Below, piece after piece: positions 48,915 through 60,921 of a stretch of 64,000 nt of DNA. The DNA is taken from assembly GCA_020081605.1 (NCBI GenBank), contig JAHREC010000030.1, positions 372,001 through 436,000 on the forward strand. Reading direction: 5' to 3'. The position numbers were made by a program, and so were the translations under genes. The notes beneath the pieces are model-generated. The model saw only the letters and a program-made list of their open reading frames with translations, made no database searches and was not told the DNA's origin. Position 1 is the stretch's first letter; every line of letters begins with the position of its first letter. This DNA comes from Albifimbria verrucaria (taxonomy: Eukaryota; Ascomycota; Sordariomycetes; Hypocreales; Stachybotryaceae).

Positions 48915-49413
48915 GAGCAAGGATGACACGGGAAGCCAAATGGCTCGGCCACAAGTGGCCCCAAGGATGTATGATCCCAAGTGGAGAAGACTAGAATAAT
49001 CAATCTTAGATCTGAGATCTCCCGTATCAATCATCAGGCTGTGTCTGTAGAGAACCAGTTACGGAAGTAAATAAAGTGGCTGCATCTCCATTAAGGTAGC
49101 GCCACGGCCCACCCAATCGCGGTACATGCTTAACTTTTAGCGTCCAACCCTGGACCTCGGCATCTTCCCTGCAGGCAGCGCCAACACCCCGGACTTCGAA
49201 CCCTTTTAGATGTTAGTCGTGCTGCTACAGTGGTTACAGGGGCCCCTTAGGCCGAGCTCTGGACCGTGGGGTTGCCGAGCCGAGCTTCGGTTCCAGTCGT
49301 TTCCCAGATTCTTCTTCTTTCTTCCCTTCGTCACCGCTCGTCATTCCGATTTCTTGTTACATTCGATCTTGCTCTCTCACCTGAGTTCACCGATACCTTT
49401 CAATTCACTCACA
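48915..49413. other. Intergenic, promoter of the SDR gene
   Basis: Contains a CCAAT element near 49119-49124 and a C/T-rich leader before the SDR start. No gene seen. Confidence 0.5.
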
Positions 49414-50365
49414 ATGGCCGAAGCACAGCTCCACGACTTCCCTTCGCTCTTCTCCCTGAAGGGCAAGGTCGCTGTCGTCACTGGCGGTTCGCGAGGCCTC
49501 GGTCTGCACGCTGCGTCTGCGTATGGCCCCCATTGACCCCCTTTCATAGCTTCACGACTTGCTGACATGACTCGTCTGGCTCTCCAGATTCCTCCAAGCC
49601 GGTGCCTCCAAGGTCTTCATCTCGTCCCGCAAGGCCTCCGCCTGTGAAGAGGCCTGCAAGGCTCTCAATGCCCTTCCCAACCTTGCCCCCGGCGCTGTCG
49701 CCATTTCCGTCCCTGCCGACTCAGCCAACATCAAGGGTGTTGAGCACCTCGTCGCTGAGGTCAGCAAGCACACCGACCGCATCGACATTCTCTTTGCCAA
49801 CGCCGGTGCCTCCTGGGGCGAGGCCTTCGATACCCACCCCGACTCGGCTTTCGCCAAGGTCATGGATCTTAACGTGAAGGCCGTTTTCAACACAATCCGT
49901 CTCTTTTCCCGATGCTGCAAAAGGCCGCTTCCCTCAGGACCCTTCGCGCGTCATCATCACTGCCAGTGTTGCCGGCCTGGGTATCGGCACCCTAGGCAAG
50001 CAGGGCACCTACGGCTATTCGGCCAGCAAGGCCGCCGTCCTTCACCTCGGCCGCAACCTGGCCGTCGAGCTGGGCCCCGCCACATCACCGTCAACTCCAT
50101 CTGCCCCGGTTTCTTCCCCAGCAAGATGGCCAACGGTCTCCTCGAGCTGTCTGGCGGTGCCAACAAGATCGCCAATAACAACCCCATGGGCCGTCTGGGC
50201 AAGCCAGAGGACATTGCTGGCGCTGTCGTCTACCTGGCGAGTCGCGCAGGATCGCACGTCAATGGTGAGGCGATCGCCATTGATGGCGGTTCCCTGTGGG
50301 TGAGGGAGAGCTTTCAGCGGCCGGAGATTCCAAGCTGTAAATGTCTACAGATGTGTTTTATATAA
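49414..50365 (+). CDS. Short-chain dehydrogenase/reductase (3-oxoacyl reductase/RhlG-like)
   Basis: Classical NAD(P)-dependent SDR with a Rossmann fold. The cofactor motif TGGSRGLG is near residue 24, NAG is in LFANAGASWG, the catalytic Ser lies in IITASVAG, and Tyr and Lys are in YGYSASKAA, followed by PRHITVNSICPGFFPSKM and GEAIAIDGG. One intron at 49521-49587. Three coding runs are one base short: TTTT 49904-49907, CCC 49931-49933 and CCCC 50075-50078. With them filled, the protein is about 295 residues and matches fungal reductases often annotated as rhamnolipid-synthesis or 3-oxoacyl reductases; the true substrate is unknown. The last ~15 residues after WVRE are not family-typical. Confidence 0.87.
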
Positions 50366-50516
50366 TGACAAATCCATTGAATGACCAGCGCATGACGGAT
50401 GAAAACGTCTACATCACAGATATATAGACCGAAATAGTCAGAGTCTTGAATTGTTCTTGAACAACATGCTAGAGCCATCTTGTGTATATCTGAATATCTA
50501 ATGCGTCTACATCATA

Positions 50517-52075
50517 TCAGGTCATAGTCGTCGTGGCCCCATTCTCCTCTAGCGGCTTACGCGCTACCCACACGCTTGCTTTGTAGATGTTTGACAACAT
50601 GCTATCCCTATCCTGGATGTAAGGTGCCTCGACACCCGTCTGGCGCCATTCAATTTCGAAGCCCATGCTGCGCACCAGGGCCATGACCTCATCGTCGGTC
50701 AGCTCAAAACTGCCCGGATCAGCGATACCGGACGAGTTGTTGTAGTCGTGCTCGCCGTCGCCATCGTCGTCGCGACCATGATTGCCTGGGGCATTGTTCT
50801 CAAAGTGCCATAGCAGAGGGCCAATGTTGATGAGCACACCTCCGGGGCGCAGGCAGTGCCGGATAACGCTGAGGTAGCGTATCAGGTTCGGCGCCGTGTC
50901 CAGGAAGAAGACGCTGGCGACAGCGTCGTACTGATCCTTATGCTCGTCATCACCATACAGGCAGAGGAAGTCAGCAGCACACATGGACATGGAGCCGATG
51001 TTGGACGCATTGGAGAGAGCGGTGCCGGGGTGAATGTCCGGCACTGGATAACCTCGGAGGTGGTTTTCGCGAGTGGAATGATTGGAGAAGGTGTGTACCC
51101 ACGGATGGATAGTGTGCTTCCCAGCCGCCTCACACTGGTTCAGAATGTATGAAGATGCCAGGAGTTGATGGTATGAAATCTCATTGCCCTCAGCATCAAA
51201 CCCATCTAGACATAGGTCAAAGACCAAACGTCCCAGGCCGGCACCTGGAACCAGAACCTTCAGCGGGCCTCTTCCCGGGTATCGAGCCCGTTCCTCTCTC
51301 ATAGCCTTCATGATCGGTCCATAAGAGGCGGCTCTTTCAGCAGCACCATCAGCAGACCAGTCGCGGTAGAATTGACGGATCGTGCTTCGAGCCTTATCGA
51401 TATCTGAGTGTTTGGCCACACCAGCCCACTGCAGCGGCATAACCGGCTCATCTTCGCCAGGGATCTGGTCGACCATGCGAAAAGTGCGCAGGCCGGTCCT
51501 GAAGATGGCGCGGGCGAGCTCAGCGTTAGAATCGATGGCCTCATCCGTCTTCTCAAGGTATCAAGAAAGTTGAAGGGCGGCGCGGCGAGCAGCTGCCATT
51601 GCGCCTGGGGCAGAGCGTAGAAGGACTGACGCCGCAGGTGAGTCACGTTGAAGTGAGCGACCTTGGCGTATTGGCTAGGAAAGGCGGTTTTAGTTTATGT
51701 GCGCAAGGGGGAACCACACGCTGTCCTTCGCTTGAAGGCTCGTGAAGCTGCACCAGAGACACTCTGGTCTTGTCCATGTCGAGGATCAACAGGGGTGTTG
51801 TGACGAATCAGGTGTCTTGATGGCATGAGCAGGGCACTTGGCTCACTTGAGCTTTGTGACTGATGCAAGGGGAATAAGAGACGAAAGGGTCGAACCATAT
51901 TGATGACGAGTGGCATGATAGTGTAGTACTTACGAAAACGAGTCCAAGGCACAGTAGATGACCCTCACCTCCTCCGGGTCTTCCATGCTGTCCTCGATGC
52001 CACCCCAACCGGTCTCATCAATGGCAATGGGGAGCCGGCGTCTTGCCGGTCCATCGGAGTTGGATCAGCCGTCAT
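50517..52075 (-). CDS. N2227-family methyltransferase (carnosine N-methyltransferase-like)
   Basis: SAM-dependent methyltransferase related to CARNMT1, which methylates histidine-containing peptides; the fungal substrate is not known to me. Exon 1 (52075-51934) encodes DETGWGGIEDSMEDPEEVRVIYCALDSF; a 259-nt intron (51675-51933) precedes the main exon with HFNVTHLRRQSFYALP, the SAM-binding KVLVPGAGLGRLVFDL, GNEISYHQLLASSYILN, ASVFFLDTAPNLIRYL and PGGVLINIGPLLWHF. All are family hallmarks. Two one-base gaps on the coding strand: the C run at 52029-52032 and a G near 51554 (TLEKTDEAID). Corrected length is about 430 residues. Transcribed away from the proteasome chaperone gene with 461 bases between starts. 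Confidence 0.88.
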
Positions 52076-52536
52076 TGTGGAATATCATGGCTGAGCGACA
52101 GGGCAAAGCGGAAGAGTGACAGGCCGGCTGCGGGACTCGGGAGGCGGGCAACGCAGCGGAATTATGTGAGCCTGGTCCTGGGAAAGCCTAGAGGGGCGTG
52201 ATGAGATGGTCTGGTCTAGGTCAGACGGCGCTCATGGCCTTTGCTTTCGTTTACCCACTCATGCTGTCCTTGCCAGTGGAGATGTGACCGGTCGTTACTC
52301 GCTCGTTAGTAGGTACCTGTGCGGTGGCCGAGCTTCCTCGGGCGGAGCCGGCTCGCACTATCGCAGTCCAATCACCCACACCACCCAAGCCTTGCCAAAG
52401 CCTACCAGAGCCCGTCGTGCTTGGAGATCATGTGATCTACTTGCTTGCTGTCTGAGCATCCCGTCTGGGCATCAAGGAGGCACACCTTTCCCGTAGCTCT
52501 CCTCGGCGCGTTTCAAGTCCAATCTTGCTGATCATC
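52076..52536. promoter_or_regulatory. Divergent promoter, methyltransferase and proteasome chaperone
   Basis: 461 bases between divergent start codons, with an AGGTACCT palindrome at 52311-52318, nearly central (236 bases from one ATG and 219 from the other). No gene seen within. Confidence 0.5.
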
Positions 52537-53039
52537 ATGGCCACGACTCATGCCGAGCCGGTGCAGTTTTCCATTTCTCTGCCCGGTTCTTTCGACACGC
52601 GCATCTACGCCCGCCTGTCCACCCAGTCCAAGGCCGTTCTTCTGAACCTCACCACAGCGTCTCAGGATGAGCTGAGCGCGGCCAAGCCCATGGGCTCCTT
52701 CATCTATGCCCTTCCGAACGTGAGTTACATGTGTACCTTTGCATGCTTGTTGTTTAGTTTGGGGCTGACGACAGGTCCTCGAAGCGGTTTGATGCCCAGC
52801 AGCCACTGGCAACCACAATCTTCACTTCCGAGGCCACGCTAGAGTTTACAACGAGACTGGCTAAACTGCTGGCGCGGAAAACCCAATTGCCCGTCTATGT
52901 GACCAACTCGGTCAGCCTTGCTAACACGGCCATGGGCGGCTCCATGGAAGAAGAGATGGAGGCTTTTAAGAGCATCGTGCAAGCGACCCTGGCGCAGCTT
53001 CGCAACACAGGCGCCATTCCTGCTTCAGAAAATGCATAG
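52537..53039 (+). CDS. Proteasome assembly chaperone 4 (PAC4/Poc4-like)
   Basis: Small chaperone that helps build the 20S proteasome alpha ring with PAC3. Exon 1 (61 codons) has the beta-rich start VQFSISLPGSFDTRIYARLS and ends MGSFIYALPN. Exon 2 has RFDAQQPLATTIFTSEATLEFTTRLAKLLARKTQLPVYV and GGSMEEEMEAFKSIV, matching the family's RLARKT..V and final EEM block. The intron is uncertain. The donor is at 52720; the acceptor at 52757 keeps the frame but gives only 38 nt and no branch site, while that at 52774 gives a normal 55-nt intron with a CTGAC branch but needs two more bases in exon 2. Corrected length is about 150 residues. Confidence 0.75.
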
Positions 53040-54726
53040 TCGTAGCCAGTGGTTCTCATATGACTGCCATCGTCAGGAACAGTTCATGTATCGGGCTTTC
53101 TCATCCGGCAGGCATGGGTGATGCCGGCCCAAGCCATCTGGCCGACTGCTTTCCCGCGGGAAAGATTTGCCGTCACACAACGCTTGGGGCCCGACTCATT
53201 CTTGCGGCACCTATGTTTATGACTGCATGGAATCCACGGAATTGCCAGGTATTAAGCTAGCCACTAGTTCATCAGAAGACATCACCCGCCCAAGGCTGGA
53301 GTTAAGGGTCAAGGGTGTAGATGCATGGTGACACGCATGTGTGGTGTGAATGAATGCACGTCATTCTCGCCATCTGCCGAATGGGCATAGGGGAGAAGCT
53401 TATGGTGGCAGCACGCCCTGTTTTGCTGCATCTTGGTGATCTGAGATCAAATCGAGGATCCGATTTGGTCAATATTGTACAAACGCGGGTTGACAGAACA
53501 CTGTGGGATGCCGGGCCATATGCGAAGGAGATGAGCTTACTAGGACGTGACATGGGTATATGGAGAGAGAATGAAATGAAGTTAATGAATACCCCTTATA
53601 CTTGCAAGTACCAAGGAGTTTTATAGCTAGAGTAATTCTCTTGAAGATGTGCTGGCCAACATGATAGCCGAAGCCCTTGATCTAGCATGGCACGCCAAGG
53701 CGTTGTGTTACCGGAATTCGTGCGATGATGTCGAACGTAGATGCCTGCCTGTGAAACATGACCATGGAAGATGTAGGAGCACAGCCTTCTTTGCACTCGT
53801 CTCCCTTTACTTGGCCTTTGTTTGTTCATTCGTTCCTGGTGTTGGGGTGGTCTACTGTAGTGTTTATTCCAGTACTGTATGTATAGTTATTTAATTATTC
53901 ATATTTATGGAACTGCGACATTGAAACATGTTTTCTTTTCCCTACAGCTGCACTGAAGATTTATGCCTCGATTTTTGCAAGCTACATTCTATAAGAGGTG
54001 TCGTTGTGTCTTGGTTGACAGAATTTAGGTGAGAAACATGACTCTAGTACTGTGCCGACCTACCTTACTGTGCTGGACCGTTGACAGGTACCTGCAGGGA
54101 AGCTTCAGGTACCTCGAGCTTGGGGCTTCGAGGAAAGCCGGGTTATCGTTATCGCATCCCGCCACCAAAACTCTGCGCAGGTACACTTGTGGTGGTGGGT
54201 GCTAGCAAAAGGTACCTCTGGACCAGAGGTCATCGTTTCAGTCAGTTTCTTCCCCCGGCCGGCCCAAAGGCGGAACCGTCAAAGGCCACTGGTTGGGAAT
54301 CCCATCCTCTCTCACACCTTCCATTCTTTTCGCCGCGCCTTGTCCGTCCAGGCCTTGGCTTAATATCCATCCTCTCCTCGCCCTCCTCGCCCTCCCGCGG
54401 TGACCGGCAGACCCGTGCAGCTGCAGTCATTCACTGGCTGTCTTGTCCTGTCCTTTTTCCTACACTGTTATATCAGAGCCCAGTCTTGTTAGTGGCCCCA
54501 CGAAAACCCCTGCTCCAAGAGGGGCACAATATCATCGCTCGTCAAACGGGCTGCCCTTCTTTCCTCTTCCCAGCCGCAGAACTCGCGAGAATCTTGATTC
54601 TAAACGCAAACCGCTCCTCTAGGCCCTCCCACGACGCCCGCAGATGTGACTGCGCCCCCAGCGCCTGCTCTCCCACCTTCACACCGTTGCCTTACCTCGC
54701 GCGCCGCCCTTTCACCCAACCCCGCC
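53040..54726. other. Intergenic and leader of KAP104
   Basis: Three AGGTACCT palindromes at 54086-54093, 54107-54114 and 54210-54217, then a C/T-rich leader up to the ATG at 54727. An open frame runs from 54081 through this leader into the transportin frame, but it passes through a clear intron and is not the real start. No other gene seen. Confidence 0.55.
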
Positions 54727-57677
54727 ATGGATTGGCAACCCTCGCCCGAGTCGCTGAAGCAGCTCGCTGGCTTCCTCAAGGACTCGCTGAGCGGCTTCGA
54801 CCAGGGCGCCCAGAAGCATGCCGAGCTTGTGAGTTGGAGCGCCGTTGCGCCACCACCCTCCGTCGTCCCCTTGCTGACCCTCCTTCTTCACAGATGCTCC
54901 AGCAGGCGAAGAACTCGCCCGACATCAACAACTACCTTGCCTACATCTTCTACAACCCTACTCCTCCGGGTGGTCTGCAATGCAGTGAGCAAGAGTACCA
55001 CCTGGTTCGCTCTGCCGCCGGCATCATGCTGAAGAACAATGTCAAGTCGGAATGGAAGAGCATCCCCGAGTCCAGCCTGCAGCTGATCAAGCTGGCCGTC
55101 CCCATGGGTGTGCGGGATAAGAACTCGCAGATTCGAAACTTTGCCGGAAACATTGCGACCGAGGTCATTCGCCGAGGAGGCCTGCTCGGCTGGCCTGAGC
55201 TTTTGCCCCAGCTCATCGACATGATCAACAACACCGATGGCCAGGTTTCTGACGAAGGCAAGGAGGGAGCCATGTCCGCCATGGCCAAGATCTGCGAAGA
55301 CAACTTCAGGATGCTTATGAAGGAGGTCAATGGGCAGCGCCCCTCAACTACGTCCTCCCCACCTCATCTCTGCGACCAAGAGCGACCTGGCCAGAGTGAG
55401 GTCCGCCGCACTCACGGCCATCAATGTCTTCACCCCCAGGAGTCGCAGGCGATGCTCAACTCCATCGACGACCTTTTGCAGCATCTCTTCGTTCTCTCCA
55501 GCGATCCCAGCACCGATGTGCGACGACAAGTCTGCCGTGCCTTCGTGCACCTCGTCGAGACCCGCCCAGACAAGCTTCAGCCTCACATTGGCGGCCTAGT
55601 CGAGTATATCATTACCCAGCAACGATGCGACGATGAGGAGCTTGCTTGCGAGGCTGCTGAATTCTGGCTGGCTGTTGGCGAGCACGATAACCTCTGGAAG
55701 GCTCTTGAGCCATACATCCACCGCATCATCCCTGTTCTTCTCGAACGCATGGTCTACAGCGGCGAGGATATCGCTCTCTTGGGAGGTCAATCCGATGACG
55801 AAGAGGAGGACGATCGAGAGGAAGACATCAAACCTCAATTTGCCAAGAAGAACGCAACGAGAACTGCAAACGGTGATGGTACTTTGGCTACGGATCCCAA
55901 GAACGATGGTGGCTATGAGAAGGTCTCTGGCATGGAAGATGGACCTGAAGATGGCGAGATCGAGGACTACGACGAAGCTGATGATGGAGAGGACGGAGAT
56001 GCCGACGAGAAGTGGACGATCCGAAAGTGCTCTGCCGCTGCCCTTGATGTCTTTGCTCGTGATTTCCAGGCTCCTGTCTTCGAGATCATTCTTCCTTACC
56101 TCGACCAAAATCTCCAACATGCGGAATGGCCGAATCGCGAAGCTGCTGTCCTGGCTCTGGGTGCCGTGGCTGAGGGATGCATGAAGGTCGTGGTCCCACA
56201 TCTGCCTGGCCTTGTGCCATATCTCATCACACTGCTCAATGACCCGGAACCCGTTGTCAGGCAAATCACCTGCTGGACGCTTGGCCGCTACTCCCAGTGG
56301 GCAGCTAGTCTCACTGACCCCAACCAGAAGAGGGAGTATTTCGAGCCCATGATGGAGGGTATTCTCCACAAGATGCTGGACAAGAACAAGAAGGTCCAGG
56401 AGGCTGGCGCATCAGCCTTTGCCAATCTCGAGGAGAAGGCTGGAAAGAACCTGGAGCCTTACTGTGGGCCCATCATCCAACAGTTTGTTGCATGCTTCGG
56501 AAAGTACAAGGATAGGAACATGTACATCCTGTACGACTGCGTTCAAACTCTTGCGGAACGCCTGGGCTCGTTCCTTGCAAACCCGGAGCTGTCGGGTCAG
56601 CTCATGCCAGCTCTGATCGAACGATACAACAATATCAACGATCAGTCCCGCGAACTTTTCCCCTCCTCGAGTGCTTGTCGTACGTGGCTCTGGCCCTTGG
56701 AGACGCCTTCTCTCCTTATGCTGCGCCAATCTTTGTACGATGCGTGAACATCATTCACACGAACCTCGATCAGTCCCTTGCAGCTTCCAGCAACCCAGGT
56801 GTTGACCAGCCTGATAAGGATTTCCTTATTACCAGCCTTGACCTGCTGAGTGCCATTGTGCAAGCTCTTGATGGAGGAAAGGCCGGAGAGCTCATCAAGG
56901 TCTCTCAACAGCCCTTTTCGAGCTTCTCGGGTTCTGCATGGAGGACCCTGCTGATGATGTCCGTCAATCCGCCTATGCGCTGCTCGGAGACTGTGCGAGA
57001 TATGTCTTCCCTCAACTTCAGCCATATCTGCCCACGATCTTCCCCATTCTGCTCAAGCAGCTCGACCTCGACAACATATTAGACGAGGAAATGGACAGCG
57101 GCTTCGGAGTTGTTAACAACGCGTGCTGGTCTGCAGGCGAGATTGCTTTGCAAAACGGCACGGCTCTGTCACAGTGGGTAAACGAACTGCTGCAACAGTT
57201 CGTTGATATTATGAGCAACCCACGTGTGCCAAAGGGTCTGAGCGAGAACGCTGCCATTGCTCTAGGACGTCTTGGTTCAGACAACGCTCAAGCATTGTCT
57301 CCGGAGCTCTCGAGATACGCAGATGAGTTCCTGGTTGCCATGAAGGATGTTGAATGGAACGAAGAGAAGGCGACAGCGTTCAAGGGCTTCTGCACCATTG
57401 TCGGTCAAAACCCCAGGCTATGGAAAACCACCTGTTGAAGCTCTTCTCTGCTATTGCCAGCTACCGGGATGCCAGCCTTCGCAGCCCACTCAAGGAGGAA
57501 GTCCACGATGTCTTTCAACAGGTATGTGTGCCCATAATATGAGAGTCGTTTGGATTGCTAACTAAGACTTCACAGGTTCTCACCGCTTATAAGCAAATCA
57601 TACCTCAGTTCTCTGAGTTCGTCGCTCGCTTGCCCGCCCGGGATCAGCAGGCACTCCAGAGCAGCTTTGCCATCTAG
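54727..57677 (+). CDS. KAP104: Transportin / importin beta-2 (karyopherin Kap104)
   Basis: Nuclear import receptor for PY-NLS cargoes such as hnRNP proteins; it binds RanGTP. HEAT repeats run throughout. The N-terminus MDWQPSPESLKQLAGFLKDSLSG, the acidic H8 loop (SDDEEEDDREEDIKP and EDGEIEDYDEADDGEDGDADEKWTIRKCSAAALD) and the C-terminus LPARDQQALQSSF are typical. Introns: 54829-54893 and 57522-57575. Six runs are each one base short: CCCC 55341-55344, CCCC 55358-55361, CCCCC 55433-55437, CCCC 56661-56664, TTTT 56915-56918 and CCCC 57411-57414. Filling each restores uninterrupted family sequence of about 940 residues. So many errors in one essential gene, all of the same kind, point to the assembly. 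Confidence 0.95.
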
Positions 57678-59555
57678 TTCACACGAGTCCAAAAGTATGT
57701 CGCATGTTGGCACGAATACCCATTATTAAGAAGAGGAAGAGGGATCATCCCCAAATTAGGCGTTGGAAGGTGGAGGATCCATGCGAGGCTGTCTGTTTCT
57801 ATGAAGCATGGTTATGAGTGACGGCACAAGGTCGAGCAGCAGCGAGAATGGAATGGAGAACTAACGCATTTCATGTGGGCTCGAAGGGAACGGAATCTGT
57901 CGGTTGCCAACGTCCATATGAAGAGAATTGTTAATGATGGGAAGGAAAAACCAACCGCTTTTGCGCCATCTAGGTAAAACGTAGGCCCTCGCTTCACAGG
58001 CATGATATTTCGACTAGGACTAGTCTAGATGTTCGGGTGATAAGAGGCCGTGATCAAGATGAAGCGGATGTGCATGGGATAATGATTATGAGCATGTCAC
58101 GAGGAACAGCTTCGCTATCTGCAACTGGGGCATTTCACAGGAGGTGTATCTACGGCAAGCTGATCAACAATTTGGAGGGAGTTTCTGACGCAGAGAATGG
58201 AGATCAACCTCGCCAAGAGGATCGAACATTCTACTTAGACAAGCCGCTGAGGCTTCAGTTTTTTCATTTGCCTTTTCCTCACTTTTCTTTCCTGTTATGA
58301 GACAGCGAAAAGGGAAAAACGCTGTTATAGATAGATCTAGGTAGTTTTCTTTTTTACACAACTGGGAGAATCACCCAGCTCTTCCCGTCCATGGAACTTG
58401 TTCCAGGGAGGTTTGTCGATATATGCAATGATATACCATATGTCTAGCCACAAGACACTGTCCTTGATCCAGTCTAGCTGGCTTAAACGCCAAAGTGATG
58501 ATGATGCTGTCCTTTGATTGCTGAGAGGCAATGGAGGCGTCATGGGGATAGCCCGTGATGAAGTTTTTGAATTTATTCAGGGAGAGCCAGGGCTGGCGAC
58601 TTATAGACTTAGTAGCAAGATGATATCATACCCCATCTGACATTTCCTTTCTTTAGAACAATCTATACGAGCTTTGTTCGTATTCTCTTGGTGAGCGATG
58701 GTTTGTCATACCCTACAGCCTTACAAGACATATGCTTGCTCTTTCTTCGAAATTAAAAAGCTGAGGGCTCAACTTGACGTTCTTGATAGAAGCCATCACT
58801 AGATTCACTCCGTTATACTTCCATCCGTGGTCGTTAAAGTACTGTACCTGTCATATTTGTATTTGAAAGTATCATCGCCGTCCCATGCATTCATGCTCCA
58901 TCATGTCCTGGCGCAGTCCTACTATCCAACCAGTGATACTTACCATGTTCTTCAATGTCCAGGGCCACCCTGTGAGTCTCTAATTAAAGTTGTATCTATC
59001 CGCGGCACGCTCGACTCTTGCTACTCTACCGGGTAAGTGTCTCTTTGCTAGAGAATAGAGCAGTTTCATTATGCACCCCTTGAATACCAGGCCTGTGCAG
59101 TCTTCTAGCAAAGGGTCACCAGAGAAGGAACGATAACACGTCGGAGCATTGTGGGCTAGGACTTGGGTCCAATAGGAACAGTACAGGGAAGTTATATGGT
59201 TTCAGAAGTCGCAGCTACTCCTTGATGCAGTCATTAGTGTACAAGTCCTACAGGTCTTCAATTGATAACCGCAATTATTGGCAGCTGGGAAGCCATAGGG
59301 CTAGATAACCTGGCCTGAATATACATATCCAGGAAGTCGAGTCACCGCTCTCTAGTCCTACCCTCAAGACAATCGGAGGCATTTGGAGCAATAGGAAGCT
59401 TTATAAGGCTCATGAGTGCTGCGTCGTGCCTTTAGCCTGCCTAATCTAGCCTCTAAAGTCCTACCTCATACTGCTCAAGACAGCGGTATTCTCAAAGTTA
59501 CTGGTGGCCGTGGATACTAAGCGTCCTTGCCCTGGCAACCATCGTCAAGCACCCT
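57678..59555. other. Intergenic region downstream of KAP104
   Basis: 3' region of transportin and then sequence I cannot assign. From about 59040 the sequence may be a more decayed continuation of the relic at 59560-60046, but no frame stays readable. Confidence 0.4.
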
Positions 59556-59559
59556 AGTC

Positions 59560-60046
59560 AACATACCTGCAATACGAAGGACTCCGTCACCCAACCCAAT
59601 AGGATCGACGTCCTTTGAAAAATGGCGCTCAAAACAGCATGGCCTACAAGTGTTTTAGGAGAATCCGCACGGGCCCTTGCAGTCAATATCGACAGGGGCT
59701 AAATAGGGACCAATAACCTCAAAACTCTTTCAACCCAGTCTAATATACCACGAAGATAGAACGGGCCAGATGTCTTGGAATAAGCTCCTAGGATCTAAGA
59801 ATAACGCTTTTCGTTAGCGGCATGCAACACCCGGATCGCAGATGCCACGAGAGTGTTGGTATGCATCCATGGGAGCCCTGTCATATTATGTTGCGGTCGT
59901 AGCGGTATCAGCCCTACAACGACCAATGAACAAGACTCTGAGGCTTTTCGGTCAAAAGAAGACGTAGGGACAAAGACAAGCCCTACAACGGTTTTGCCAA
60001 GCCGTAGATTCAATCCATGGCACGGTTCGGCAACCCCGACGGGCAT
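59560..60046 (-). pseudogene. Relic of an unidentified protein-coding gene
   Basis: One minus-strand frame reads like a real protein from MPVGVAEPCHGLNLRLGKTV to SILLGWVTESFVLQ, with two TAG stops: after HAANEKRYS and after LRLLVPI. At both places a C-to-T change in a Gln codon would be a simple origin. Blocks such as TNTLVASAIRVLHAANEKR and RGILDWVERVLRLLVPI look evolved rather than random. A GTATGT donor follows at the end. I do not recognise the family and can say nothing about function. Confidence 0.4.
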
Positions 60047-60896
60047 AGTGTAGGTGGTACAATCGGGCTGCACCCTTGACTTCCAATCGTCTCCCTTCCT
60101 CCTACAGCGCAGCGCATGAATGCAACCAAGAAACGGCAACAATCCATTGAACCCCAAGCCTTGCTTACTGGGGCCACTGCATCCAGTCAAAGTCAGCAAC
60201 ACCACGCAAGCAGGAGGTGGCTGGCATCGTCGACCGTCCCACAGGCGCAGCTGGAAGGAGAGTCTGTGCCGCTGCTCAGTCCTTCAGCGGTAACTGGCCA
60301 ATGGCAGGCCTGAACAAGGAGAATATGTCCCGCATGCATGCAGCTCGTTTATGTGTTGACGGCCGGCGGCGGCGGCGGCGAAGCTCCAGCGGCATCCCAC
60401 CCGCAACTGGTGCGTAAATCGCGAGTCAGATTTCCTACCAACAATCACCTAAACAATGACTGCGGCTTACAATGAACTGACAAAGGTTTCCGTGTTTCGA
60501 CCGAACCACTTCACAGGTGACGTTACCCATAGTCATGGGCTGTGTAGCATTAAGTATGGTCTCTTCTTAGCACGATAGTTGTCGGCAGGGTCGGTCGAAG
60601 ACCATGGAGCCCCACCATGACTTGACAAGCCATGGAACCACGTGGTCGATAGCATGATCCTTCGCCGAAGACACCATTGGCTCGACAGGAGTACGCAATG
60701 GGCTGGCTTGACGATAACCTCAATCTGCAATCGTCTTGGCGGAATTTAACATGAGGCACTGGGAAGAGACGGCACTAGGCGTGCGTTCCTGCTCGTTCTA
60801 GAGCGGTCTGAAAAAGAGGCAGGAAACCTGATTTGGAACAACTACAACGACCAGTGTGGCCGGCTAGGCTGCTCCGTAGCCGGTGACCAGGAGGCG

Positions 60897-60921
60897 ACAG
60901 CGGCGGCGGCGGCGGCGGCTT
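60897..60921 (+). repeat. CGG trinucleotide run
   Basis: About seven CGG units. A second short run of the same type is at about 60361-60380. Simple sequence. Confidence 0.8.

Noticed and set aside
49190..49207. tRNA T-arm-like sequence on the minus strand
   Set aside because: GGTTCGAA is present, but the loop is one base too long, the stem does not pair and no A box fits upstream.
54081..54726. Long N-terminal extension of transportin
   Set aside because: The open frame runs through a C/T-rich leader and the first intron. The family N-terminus MDWQPSPESLKQL starts at 54727 in another frame and is spliced at 54829-54893.
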